Of a stretch of 64,000 bases of DNA, positions 54,401 to 64,000 are shown one piece after another. This DNA is from Nemertoderma westbladi (taxonomy: Eukaryota; Xenacoelomorpha; Nemertodermatida; Nemertodermatidae). The notes under the pieces were generated by a model. The model searched no databases. It saw only the letters and a list, made by a program, of their open reading frames with translations, and had not been told where the DNA came from. The position numbers and the translations under genes were made by a program. The stretch lies in contig JAUCBJ010000825.1 of the NCBI GenBank assembly GCA_032718475.1, forward strand, positions 26,301 to 90,300. The letters run 5' to 3'. Within the stretch, counting starts at the first letter, position 1. Each line of letters starts with the position of its first letter.

Positions 54401-57400
54401 CATCCACCAAACGGCACTCAGCCGCCACCACCACCAGTAGCTCGGCTATATTCTGACGTTGTTCGCACTCCAACAAGTGAAACCCGTTAGGATTTGTATT
54501 TAATATATTTATTATAATAATTAAAATATCTTAATTTAATATTAATGTTCGCAAAGAAATGACAAATTTCTTCGAATTTAGATTTCTTTAGTTCACTAAA
54601 TTAATAATATAATAAAATAATAATAAATTTTATGTTCTAGTATTTGGCGACAACAATCAAGTCCCCACGACCCAAGGAACTTCAGCAGCGGTTCCACCGA
54701 TCCCCCCTATGAGTTCCAACAACCAACAACAACATCAAGGTAAGTGAAACCAATATAACCTTAATTCATATATCACGCAATATGTTATATAACTATTCCT
54801 ATGTTGCAACAGGACTGACTACCTTTGTAACGTAACAAAACTATTGGTTGTAATATATCTTTATGAACGAACGCAGAGTGTGACAATAAAAAATATATTA
54901 TAAGTAAACTGGATAATTTTTATGTGAATAATATTGTTTTAAATTTCGGTAATATTAATATTTATGTTCTATTGCAGATAACGAGCCGCCACAACCACCA
55001 AACGGCACTCAGCCGCCACCACCACCAGTAGCTCGGCTATATTCTGACGTTGTTCGCACTCCAACAAGTGAATCCCGTTAGGATTTGTGTTTAATATTTA
55101 TATATTTATAATAATAATTATTATTAATGTATGCAAAGTAATTGTTCGAACTTAAATTTCATTAGTTTACAAGTCTTGAAACATCTTAGATTACCCTGAG
55201 GCTGATCTCTCTTGGCTATTACCTGTTTGACATTTCACTACTTCCCTAACAAAAGCAAAATTTCCATATCATTGGGTTGATTAAGAAGTTGTATCTGACA
55301 CGGTCTGGGATCGAACCCGGAACAACAAAGCTAGAAGCTGTAAAAATTTGGGATTAAACAGTAATTCCACAGTTAATTGATAATTCTTATGTGAATAATA
55401 TTGGATTAAATTTCGGTAATATTAATAATAGTATTTGTTTTTCTATTGCAGATAACGACACTGAGTCGCCAGAACCACCAAACGGCACTCAGCCGCCATC
55501 ACCATCGGTAGCACAGCTATATTCATCAACAAGTCCATCAACAAGAGAATCACGTTAGTATTATTTAATAAATTTATTATAGCTAAAATAACGATAATTA
55601 TTATTACTGCACGAAAACATAAGAATACCTATTCATTTGTACTTAATATATATTTCCATAAAGTAAAATTACCGGTCTTATAAAGTAAAGTTACCGGTGA
55701 TCTTGTGTCGAGAAACATCACAGATAACCTATATAGGCTCATCTCTCTTGGCTTTTACCTGCAAGGCAGTAAGACTTTCACACTAACTCTCCATGTTAAC
55801 CAATCTGTAACTACCCAACCCTTTTCGTTATGCCCAAAAGTAAAGATAACTAAAAACCCATATCGCTGAGTTGGTTTAGAAATTGTAACTGACTCGGTTT
55901 GGGATCCAACACACGACCTCCCTACTCGAAGCTTTAATCAATTAGTCATTATAGAATAACTACTGTATTTGCATGTTTTAAAAGTAATATTTTGTATATT
56001 TTTATTGGACTATAAACATACCCAATAATTAGGGGGATCGCATACATATAAAAAACAATAACAATAATCATATTATTATCACTAACATTACATTAATTCA
56101 GCATTAAGCATTAATTAATATTAAGCTTAAAATTAAAAGGTTAAAGATATTATTAATTATTATATTATTTTTTAGATTTAAATGCAAACCATCCTACTCA
56201 GCACCGAGTTACTATATCGGATATCCAAAGACTAAGGAATGCAGTGGCAACAGAAGGCCGACGTGTTGTGGAGTGTGGCGGCGGCGGGGACTGTCAGTAC
56301 CTCGCCGTTTCTGTTTCCGTTGACGCCCTACTCGGAGAAAGACAGCAATTAACTTCTATTGAACTTCGTAATGCCGTTGCGGAGGAGTTAGAAAGAAATA
56401 GAAGTACGTATGTACCATTTATAGCCACTGTAGGAGGCAGAGAGCAAGATCAACAATATAATAGATATGTGGATGGGGTACGTAATGGGGGGGCTTGGGG
56501 GGATCATATCACACTAACAGTTATGGCCAAAATACTTCATATCAAAATTGTCGTTTTCCATACGGGGGTCAATGGGTACACGTCAGTAGGTGAGGGCAAC
56601 CAATCAATAAAAATTGGATTTCTTCACCAACAGCAACATTATGTAGCCCTTTTAACTAATCGAAATATTCCAGAACCAATCTGTAATCAATATGTGATTT
56701 CTTCTCCCAATATGCCATCTCTGTTTACTGTACCAAACTGCGCTACTGATACACAGACTAACGAACGGACGGAGCAACCAATGACGGCATCTGACGGACA
56801 GACCAACAGCCGACAGGACGATGACATGACAGGGTTGGGACCTGAAACTTTTCCTGACTGGGGGACCAACACTGACTCAGGCAGACAGACCAACAGCCGA
56901 CAGGACGATGACATGACAGGGTTGGGACCTGAAACTTTTTCTGACTGGGGGACCAACACTGACTCAGGCAGACAGACCAACAGCCGACAGGACGATGACA
57001 TGACAGGGTTGGGACCTGAAACTTTTCCTGACTGGGGGACCAACACTGACTCAGACGAAGCAATGACAAACGGACAAGACGAGGGGGGTGATGGGATGAC
57101 GACCGACAACGGACAAACTGGGGAGCAAGATGATGAGGGAGATCTGGGTGGACGGTGCCAAAACTGTCTGAGAATGTCAGTTGAGGAGATGCCCATTAGG
57201 ACGCGGTGGTATCACGGAAACATTTTAGGGAGGGAGTTTGGGGAACTTAGGCTGAATGTGAGGCAGAGGGGGGCTAATGTCGAGCGGGATTTCGTGCTCT
57301 GCACAGAATGTTTTAATTATCTAACCGTAAAAACTACTCACCCTAAGTGGCGGGACGGTTGGGCAGCTTGTCTTTGGACAAAAGTTAAGAATTCACGGGA

Positions 57401-59516
57401 CGGTAAAATTTGGGGGGCAATTCCACACAGTTTGAGGCAATCTTGGGCAGGAATGGAGCATCGCTTCTCTAGGGCAGTTAGGGCACACTTGGGGGACGAG
57501 GCAAAATTTAAGGACATTACTGTTAATAGAGAGTGGCAACTTCGGGAGAAAAATTCACACATTGACTACAGATTTGTTAAAGCATTAAATATGAACTATT
57601 TAATGGATGTTAAGTGCCCACTAGGTTGCGATGAGTATATCGAATTTGTAAACTTACTTCCTTTGAAGCACTTTTTGCATCTATTCATTCCAAAATTTCA
57701 GGCATTTAAAGCCAACAAACTTTTAATCCGCGGCATTCGTTCCGATTACCCTGAAGACTGTCCCACTGATTTGGGTTACATTGTTAAACCGTCTCTGGTT
57801 GTATGTCCAGATCAAGGATTGTGTGTAGCTTTTTGTAGGGGCCATAAAGATGCTGAACACGAATATATACACGTACCCAAACACCCTGGACAAGACCCAC
57901 TACAATATCCTGACAGACTTGCACCAGCGACAGTGACACCAAATATAGTTAGGGACACAAATATTGGACAATTTACTAGTAGTTTACCTGTAGTTAAAGA
58001 AATAGGGGGTTACCATGGCATTAGTAGTACTTCTCTTGCGCCATTGGTTGAATGTAACATCCAAGATAACCGTCTGTTCTCTGATGAGAGACTTGTTCTC
58101 GAACAGAGACCAGATATTTTACAGTGTACTCTTAATAATCAAGTGTTGGGGGAGTGTTGGGCTAAGGAAGTTTTAACATATGCGGATCCTTATCCAGAGG
58201 ATTTAGTAGAGCATTGTATGAAGGGAGCAACATATGTACCGATAGGGGGGGCATACCAACAGTGGCAGGATTATGTAAAATTAGACAAAGGTAAGAAGGA
58301 CGGACATAAAGACTATGCACTACCACTAGTACATAAGACAGACAGACATGGAGCTGACTCTTTCCAAATAAGTTTAAACCCTATGCTACCACTTACATCT
58401 TCATCAGCTCAACTTCTTGCACATTCCCCACCCATGTATAATTTACTGATCTCGAACAAAGACAAGGACAAATATACCAAAATTTTAACGGATACTACTC
58501 ATAAGACTTTAAATTCAGTAAGACCTCAAAGTAGCCTTAAAGACGAAACAGAAGTTACACTCAGTGAGCGCGTTTCAAATCAGCATGGTTTAACAGCACT
58601 ACAAAAGGCTACCACAATCCTTAGTAATACTATACCGGGGGTTCAAATGAGGGATAATTTAGGTCAATCAAAAGGGGGTGAAGTAGAAATATTTATTAGA
58701 AATCCATGCAACAGACGGTTTAATTATAATCTAATAGTTCTTAATGGTCAGGGGGGTGCTGATAATTTAATTATGAATGATGGGGAATATTATGTGCAGG
58801 CTATAGGTAGTAACGAGGGTATACTATTTAGGTGGGGTGAAGATTACTTTTTTCAAGATACTTTGGGAATCAAATTTAAGGACAATTTAAATACATCAAA
58901 TATTTTAAAAAATTTCTCTTACGTACTCTTTTGTAAATTAACATCTGGGGATGGGCCTGACAAAATTAAAGAACTTTCCAATCTAGCTGGCCAATCAAAA
59001 TTAAAATGCAATCTGCACCCACTCGATTATTTAATAAAGTTACAGTTAATCAACAACCACCCATGTAGTATTGAAGGGTGTACTAAAACTGCTCGGTACA
59101 AGTGTCCACATGGAATCCAACTGTTCGACTGCCCCGTTTCGCTTTGCTACACACACGCTAAACCGCTCATTCTGCTCCCACATGAGACCCTGGTTAACAC
59201 GCCAAGTCTGCAGCAAATGAACCGTGTTCCTGAACGAGCCGACCATCCTCCAGAGGAGATTAGAGACAGCGAGGAGGAGGTGTTAGGGAGATTCAACGAC
59301 CAACCAGACCAAGATGTTCTCCGTTACATCGAGATACTCGACCGCAGTATTGGTCTCGTTGGAGCCCACGCACTATCTGAGGTACCATCAGATGTATCCA
59401 CTCTCTTATCCAATCCTCAGAAAGTGCCCATCTACGATATCAATATCTCCTCGAGAGTCCACATTCTCCTCAACCAACACCCAGTCAAAATCCACCCTAG
59501 CAAAAAGCTTGCATAA
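51486..59516 (+). CDS. OTU-domain cysteine protease fusion protein, seven exons, 1322 residues
   Basis: Exons: 51486-51606, 54052-54153, 54381-54485, 54641-54739, 54978-55076, 55452-55553 and 56176-59516. All junctions are AG/GT and every internal exon is phase 1-1, so the sum is exactly 1323 codons. Residues 9-26 form a knuckle (CTHC, then H21, C26). Residues 41-210 are Pro/Gln/Asn-rich and come from duplicated exons. Residues about 240-372 are an OTU deubiquitinase-type domain: GGGGDCQYL with Asp248 and Cys249, GGAWGD, and catalytic-position His364 in QQHYVAL. Three 29-residue repeats follow, then CQNC (537) with a second CTEC pair, a long unrecognised domain, and a C-terminal Cys/His cluster (about 1172-1205, CSIEGC to LCYTHA). 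OTU enzymes cleave ubiquitin chains. OTU domains also occur fused in several transposon families, but I see no proven transposase or helicase here. AATAAA is at 59617. Confidence 0.8.
51727..52108. mobile_element. Foldback MITE in the first intron of the OTU gene
   Basis: The outer arms ACTACAAAACAAAGACC and GGTCTTTGTATTGTAGT (inverted) continue inward for about 43 bp. An inner inverted pair near 51845-51905 and 51930-51995 contains CTTTGGGACCT and AGGTCCCAAAGAG with ATTTAAAGG arms. Length about 380 bp, no coding capacity. Confidence 0.75.
52109..54051. other. Remainder of the first OTU-gene intron
   Basis: It contains a cluster of GTGATTTTAA/GCGTGATTTTAAT repeats (unit about 14-16 bp) at 53185-53335. 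A hairpin-like ACCCCTTGGG / CTCAAGGGT pair at about 52992-53026 resembles the 3' tails of some LINEs. No exon-like frame was seen. Confidence 0.5.
54015..55076. repeat. Tandem duplication of a two-exon cassette
   Basis: The segment with exons 54052-54153 and 54381-54485 is repeated as 54641-54739 and 54978-55076, including intron sequence (ATAATAAATTTTATGTTCTA acceptor, ACCAATATAACCTTAATTCA after the donor). A third, more diverged copy of the second exon is at 55452-55553. Exon changes are small in-frame deletions or substitutions and all copies keep splice sites. Confidence 0.9.
55200..55960. repeat. Two related SINE-like intron segments
   Basis: 55200-55345 and 55705-55935 share GAAACATC, GGCTSATCTCTCTTGGCT and TACCTG stretches and a region ending GGGATCGAACCC or GGGATCCAACAC. 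GGGATCGAACCC is the reverse complement of a pol III B box, suggesting a minus-strand tRNA-derived SINE duplicated with the exon cassette. Confidence 0.5.
56176..59516 (+). CDS. Main exon of the OTU protein
   Basis: Acceptor TATTTTTTAG ends at 56175. Two bases complete a split codon, then the frame is open for 3339 bases to TAA 59514-59516. It carries the OTU domain, the 29-residue repeats and all later cysteine clusters. Confidence 0.88.
56799..57059 (+). repeat. Coding 87-bp repeat (3 units)
   Basis: Three nearly identical 87-bp units start at 56799, 56886 and 56973 and encode an acidic 29-residue unit with TNSRQDDDMTG and TNTDS. The frame is preserved, and the only clear change is Pro/Ser after ETF. 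Confidence 0.95.
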
Positions 59517-59616
59517 TGCTGGCATGTGACACAACCGCTGCACTTTACATACTTGTGCTAACAAATTGCAAGCATTTTGGTTAACATCACAGTTAATGCT
59601 ATTTTATTGTGTTTTT

Positions 59617-59622
59617 AATAAA
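59617..59622 (+). terminator. Polyadenylation signal of the OTU gene
   Basis: AATAAA about 100 bases after the stop codon. Confidence 0.6.
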
Positions 59623-60640
59623 TAGAGTAAAACATTGTTATAAATGTCAAATTGTTAATGTAATGCAAGCTATTAATTAATCATTTGCTATATCCGCCAT
59701 GCTGGGGGGAGATATTTAGTGCTTGTAATATGTAAGCTTTATGCGAGCTTAAAATTGTTTAATTTTCTGCTAACTTATTGCAGACATTATGCTAGCTTAA
59801 AATTACGATTATGTGATTTTTATAAAAAGATTACCCATAATGTATTGCAAGCAGTGATTCATGATTGGGCATAGTCTGGGTCATTAATAATAATTCATTT
59901 GTCAAATTTATTTTTAATAAACTATTTAGTTATTGCATTATTCATCCATCTGCGATCTGTGCGATGGCTTACTGGCTAGTAATAATATAAACTGTAATAC
60001 ATGTACAGTTGTACGCCTCGACCTAATGACTGTCATATCCTTTACCTCAGCGCAGCTTGAACTTACTGGTGCTGGATGTCCCGTAGCTTTCTACTGTAGG
60101 TAGAAATGGAGAATGCAGGACCAGGAAGGGACTACCATCCTGCCTACTGCCAGACTGTGGACTGCATGATCTACGTCTTGTATGTACGTCTTGTACGTGT
60201 ACCTGAGTAGAGTACCGTACCGTACTGCCGTACAGTCTTACCTCTGCCTGTGGCCTGTCTGTACCTACAGTCTGACACTGACAGTACAGTCTAGCAGTCT
60301 AGTACAGTGTAGTACAGTAGTACTGTCTGACTGTAGTAGCTTAGGACTGTAGGACAATCAGACAGTAGGACAGCGGACAGGTTTATGTTCTGATGTTGTT
60401 TGTCAGTTTGTAGTTCTGTAGTTGGATGTTGGACATATACAGCAGTACAGTGCAGTTGCAGCCTGTGGTGAGCGTGAGAGAGAACTGGAGAAGGAGAAGT
60501 GAGACTGAGATTGGCCTACAGATACTCTGATACATGCACAATGTCTGAATGTATGACGTACGTCAGTACGTACATGTCCAGTCAGTCAGTAGGCCTATTT
60601 CTGTATATCAGTACCGTCGGTCCTCAGTATATGCCACGTT
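59623..60640. other. Spacer with TGCAAGC-type short repeats and CAGTAC-rich DNA
   Basis: Words such as ATTGCAAGC and its variants recur between 59565 and 59860. From about 60180 to 60450, TACAGT and GTACAGTCTAG words dominate. No coding signal. Confidence 0.45.
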
Positions 60641-60644
60641 GGAA

Positions 60645-60840
60645 TTCCTGAATTCATGCTGCACACTCAGACGCGTACCGGCAGACCGGTAGGCCTACCT
60701 GCTACCCAGCTACCGGTCAGCCGGTACCTGCCAGCCTGCACCGCTGCACCTGGCTGCCTGGGCGAATGAAATGACCGCAAACCAGATGCGTGTTCGGGTG
60801 AGACAGGCTGACAGGTGCTCGTTCTCGTTGTGCATTTCAG
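60645..60840. repeat. GCGCAC-family repeat copy, inverted relative to 24780-24960
   Basis: GTTGGAATTC, AATTCATGCTGCA, GACGCGTACC, GACCGCAAACCAGATGCG and GGGTGAGACAGG are the reverse complement of consecutive parts of 24790-24925. An ACCGGT-rich insertion is at about 60675-60740. Confidence 0.7.
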
Positions 60841-60997
60841 CATTACTGCATTAAATACTACTACTGTACTAAGCGCCGAATGGCGAACGCAAGTTCGGAT
60901 GATCTTATAAAATAAAATAGAAATAAAACTTTTCAATAGGGCAGCCAGGGCTGGAAAAAACATATTTACTTACAATATTTACTTACATAGGTCAGTT

Positions 60998-61408
60998 AGG
61001 AACACTGGTCACTTTCTGGCTGAAGCTCAGCCAAAAATTGTCCACATATTTACAGCCAGAAAGTGTCCGTGCAGCCACTATTTGTCCTTCACAGGCTGCG
61101 ATTATATTTCCGGACATATTTGGCTGTTACTCCAATAGTACTCAAAGCAGAAGCTGGGCACATTTTTATTTTTAATATTATGACTGTATGATAGTTATCC
61201 CAACGATGAGATTCTAATTCTCAAATCAATTTATACAGAATTTTATGGCGATTCTAATGGCATAATTTTTAGAATGCCAATGTTTAAATTTCACTGCCGG
61301 TTTTCAAATGAAATTTAGCATTGTTTTCTATGGAGAAATTTCACTCTGAGAGCGTTTTCCGCGGACACATTCTGGCTGTAAATTGGACATATTGTGACCA
61401 GTGTTCCT
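60998..61408. mobile_element. MITE with 15-bp terminal inverted repeats
   Basis: The ends are AGGAACACTGGTCAC and GTGACCAGTGTTCCT, an exact inverted pair. Sub-terminal TCTGGCTG, GTCCACATATTTACAGCC and inverted GCTGTAAATTGGACATAT extend the pairing. 411 bp, non-coding. Confidence 0.85.
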
Positions 61409-62190
61409 GACCAGCTGACTGTAGGTACTGCAGTAGGTCTACTGACATAGGCCTATCTCGATCGGGATATATCAACCTTTCCAAAATGCGGGCTAAACTC
61501 TTTCCGGTTTATTAATAATCCGGTTATTAATAGGCCTACTGTAATACCGGCAGACCGGTACTGAAATATGGAGTTGGAATCCATTATCGATATTTCATTA
61601 TATACCGGCCAGGGCTGGCAAAAACCTTAGGTTTTTCAAAACAAAAATTAGGTTTTTGCAGGTTTTTGGAAGGTTTTTGCAGGTTTATTGAATGTTACCG
61701 CTAGGTTTTTGTAGTATTTCTTTCAGGCTGTATTTGTATGTTGATTGATTAGATTGACCTGACTGCCTGAGCTTGATTGGTTTATCAGTTCATTCGTTAT
61801 GGTTAGATAAATTATATGGGGCCGGATTTGTAATAATAATAGCCCTACAGTAATACTGTAAAAAAAAAATAGTAATAATATCAATTTGATCAAGATTATA
61901 TTTTATACAGCCCATTGCCTTGTAGATACAGATAAACCTACAATATATTATATTACAATAAATAATCGATTTAAATTTTGTTTTAAAAAGGGATAGGGTA
62001 ATATTAGCAGATTAGTCAGTCCAGCAGTGAGGTTTTATTGTCGGCATAGTTTAAGACAGAAACTCAAGAGTCTGTACATGTACATTTTATGCGCATGAAA
62101 CCAAAATATTTTTGTCATCAGAAATTTTCAAAAACACAAGCAATTTGGCTCTTTTTGTGATCAAAAACCTAAAAACCTAGTTTTAGGCCC
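61409..62190. other. Spacer with hAT-like end motif
   Basis: CAGGGCTGGCAAAAACC at about 61607 resembles a hAT-type terminal repeat (a similar CAGGGCTGGAAAAAAC is at 60948), followed by several AGGTTTTTG words. Inverted AAAAACCTA words occur near 62165. No matching second terminus was found, so no element is defined. Confidence 0.35.
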
Positions 62191-62194
62191 GTAT

Positions 62195-62720
62195 GCTAAG
62201 TGACTTTTTTGTGCGCCGAACGCGACGCGGCGCAGATGTGCGCCTGCGCAGTCGAAAACAGTGCAAAATCCGCGTGGAAAAAATTGTGCGCCGAACGCGT
62301 TCGGCGTACATGCCCTACTTAGCAGAATGGGTTTTAGGCTTTTTTCAAATTAAAATTTCAAATAAAAACAATAAAAACACCCCTTCTGTCTTGGAGTTGT
62401 GGGGGCCTTCTGGTCTGGAACTCCTGCCTGCTGCCATTTTAGAGTCGAAGCAGTTGAAGTTTCAGCAGTTGAAAGTTTAACTTCTCTTTCTGTCCTTGAC
62501 TGAATATTTTTATCATTAAATTGCAGTTTTGCACACATTTATAACTTTTTTACACCTTACAGCCTTATCCGTGCACTTTGACTTTTACTATTTTGCACAG
62601 ATTACCGTGCACTTTTGGTGTTTTTCACACAATTCTGCGCACTTTTATTTCAATTCCGCGCACTTTTACCGCGCACTATTTCAAAACCGCGCATAACGCG
62701 TTGCGATTTTTGCACTCCAT
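62195..62720. repeat. GCGCAC-family repeat copy
   Basis: It contains GTGCGCCGAACGCG twice, the palindrome CCGAACGCGTTCGG, and from 62570 a run of TGCGCAC, CGCGCACTTTTA and ACCGCGCATAACGCG words. It matches the word content of 25000-25140 and 40395-40615. Confidence 0.6.
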
Positions 62721-62783
62721 TGGCAGCCTGGAATATCAGATAGTGCTGTTACAGACTGACAGTGGTATAATTTTAAGCCAATT

Positions 62784-62921
62784 AGGAGGCCCCTTGTTCG
62801 ATCCCTTGTTGCCTTGACCGTGTAGCACTGTTTTCTGTTTGTGCAGTGTTTTAAAAACGGTCCTCCGAATAACCCCAAACCAAAAACCTGGTCAAGTCAA
62901 GGGATCGAACCAGGGCCTCCT
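62784..62921. repeat. Inverted repeat carrying pol III B-box-like arms
   Basis: The left arm AGGAGGCCCCTTGTTCGATC and its continuation pair with GGTCAAGTCAAGGGATCGAA and its continuation. Both arms include GTTCGATCCC, the B-box core. No A box or cloverleaf could be supported, so this is not called a tRNA. Confidence 0.6.
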
Positions 62922-63048
62922 ACGTCTGTACGTGGAATGCACTCCCCAGTTTCTGGTTAAAATTCCCTAGTTTATTTTAGTTTATTCTTAGTTATTTGTT
63001 AGTAGTGTTTTTTCTGTCTGAGATATTACAGGATTAGATGTATGCATG

Positions 63049-64000
63049 ATGACTTCTGTTAGACAATTGGCTAGGGAAAGGAAGCGTAAACTAGATGATG
63101 AAGTTGCTGAAGTATTTGGGAGTATTAAAGTTGCATCTTTAATTAATTCCAATCCAACTGACTCTCCACTCCCAGATATTCAATCTGGCTCGTGTAGTTC
63201 GAGTGCTGGTACAGTTATATCTGTTCAGGAATTACAAGAAATAGGATCAGGTTCAGATTTTGAACATTTTACTGATGATGCCAGTGATGGTGAAGTTGAA
63301 AGATACTGTAATGGTGGTGGTAGTAATAATACGAATGTCAATAATAGTACCGGTAATAATGGATCTATGGTTGTTAGTCACAGTCCCAATAGGCATGAGC
63401 ATTCTTCGTTTCTTTGTTGCAAATTGGCTTCATGTTTGGATGAGAATCGTGCCAACATATCTAATAATGTATTTTCTTCAATATTGCGAGTTTTGCATGA
63501 ATATCACCCTTCCCTTCCCATCACAACTTCTGTGCTACTTAAAGATCATCAAAGTATAGTGCCCTATTCGGAATGTGTTGTTTATCCATGCTCAGGGGGT
63601 TTTATGGCATTTTTCGGTTTTGAAAACAGTAATCTAAATGCAAATAGCAAACTTTTGGTAAACATAGATGGTGTCCCTCTCTCGCGTTGTTCTGGGCTCA
63701 CACTCTGGCCGATTTTAGGTTGCGCCTATGGATCTAGTCAACCTTTTCCAATGGCGTTGTGGGCTGGAAAGGTAGGTAAACCTACTGACATAGATCAATA
63801 TTTAGGTAAGTTTGTGGTCTTGATTCAAGGATCACTTATCAAGCCATACTTGTTAATAGCGGATTCCCCAGCTCGTAGTTTGATCTGTTGTACCAAGTCT
63901 CATGGTGGATATTTTTCATGTAACTACTGCCATATCCCTGGTGAGGCATGGCCACCTGCTCCAGAAAGATTTGAAAAGGTTATATATCCTGGAAATAGGT
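63049..64000 (+). CDS. Transposase-like protein, N-terminal part, runs off the window
   Basis: The frame is open from ATG 63049 to the last base (317 codons, no stop). The basic start (RERKRKL) is followed by an acidic, Ser/Asn-rich region. From about residue 120 come FSSILRVLHEYHPSLPITT, LLVNIDGVPLSRCSG, LTLWPILG, PFPMALWAGKVGKP, ADSPARSLICC and a zinc-type KSHGGYFSCNYCH. These match the recurring pattern of a large animal transposase-like family (IDG-PL, FWPIL, DAPAR, GY-C-C) often annotated with DUF4218/CACTA-like elements. That assignment is from memory of the motifs, not a search. The frame is intact, so the element may be young. Confidence 0.6.
   Translation, partial: MTSVRQLARERKRKLDDEVAEVFGSIKVASLINSNPTDSPLPDIQSGSCSSSAGTVISVQELQEIGSGSDFEHFTDDASDGEVERYCNGGGSNNTNVNNSTGNNGSMVVSHSPNRHEHSSFLCCKLASCLDENRANISNNVFSSILRVLHEYHPSLPITTSVLLKDHQSIVPYSECVVYPCSGGFMAFFGFENSNLNANSKLLVNIDGVPLSRCSGLTLWPILGCAYGSSQPFPMALWAGKVGKPTDIDQYLGKFVVLIQGSLIKPYLLIADSPARSLICCTKSHGGYFSCNYCHIPGEAWPPAPERFEKVIYPGNR

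Noticed and set aside
55280-55330. tRNA gene
   Set aside because: GGGATCGAACCC is B-box-like, but no A box spacing or cloverleaf stems could be drawn; a SINE remnant is more likely.
56687-57196. 169-codon minus-strand frame in the OTU exon
   Set aside because: Antisense of the coding 87-bp repeats and neighbours; no independent evidence.
47761-59900. Helitron
   Set aside because: OTU and a possible DNA-binding protein would fit some Helitrons, but no Rep nuclease motif or helicase is present and no typical CTRR-hairpin end was found.

Overview
This is a nuclear genome window from an invertebrate animal. The evidence is GT-AG introns, a motile-cilia WD40 gene, two types of LINE, a BEL/Pao LTR retrotransposon, foldback MITEs and very large minisatellites. 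The species cannot be named from sequence alone. Nothing here is bacterial or phage-like: there are no operons, tRNA or rRNA genes, or CRISPR arrays.

Region 1 (1-12.9 kb) holds the 3' half of CFAP52 (WDR16) on the + strand: six recognisable exons ending at 12674, plus a probable seventh exon end inside the first repeat array. Its introns are inflated by minisatellites with units of 60, 36, 45, 29 and 45 bp. At three donors the unit is visibly a copy of the exon end plus the splice donor, so the arrays grew out of exon-intron junctions.

Region 2 (13-21.3 kb) is a nest of retroelements. A minus-strand CR1/L2-like LINE carries a solo LTR (5-bp target duplication) and a second, RTE-like LINE. 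Two further copies of the second LINE lie nearby and another sits in a CFAP52 intron.

Region 3 (21.5-23.8 kb) is a three-exon minus-strand gene for an unrecognised 392-residue multi-pass membrane protein, with a 15-bp minisatellite in its second intron.

Region 4 (23.9-41 kb) contains dispersed GCGCAC-rich repeats and a palindromic MITE that was split by a 13.8-kb BEL/Pao retrotransposon (26354-40134). That element has near-identical 1241-bp LTRs, an ACCTT target duplication and gag-protease, but has lost reverse transcriptase and integrase. Its 3' part carries unusual accessory ORFs, one with CCHC zinc knuckles.

Region 5 (41-44.6 kb) is a LINE 3' end whose last coding segment was amplified into a 3-kb, 44-bp minisatellite.

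Region 6 (46.8-59.9 kb) is the best candidate for something undescribed. Two divergent intron-containing genes share a CCAAT-bearing intergenic region. The minus-strand gene encodes about 322 residues with a cysteine cluster. The plus-strand gene encodes 1322 residues with a zinc knuckle, an OTU cysteine protease domain and more zinc clusters, and has tandemly duplicated proline-rich exon cassettes. A degenerate ~62-bp repeat forms an array at the left flank and recurs inside introns of both genes, which suggests one large DNA transposon or a domesticated relic.

Region 7 (60-64 kb) holds a 411-bp MITE, more GCGCAC repeats, a tRNA-promoter-like inverted repeat, and the start of a transposase-like ORF that runs off the window end.
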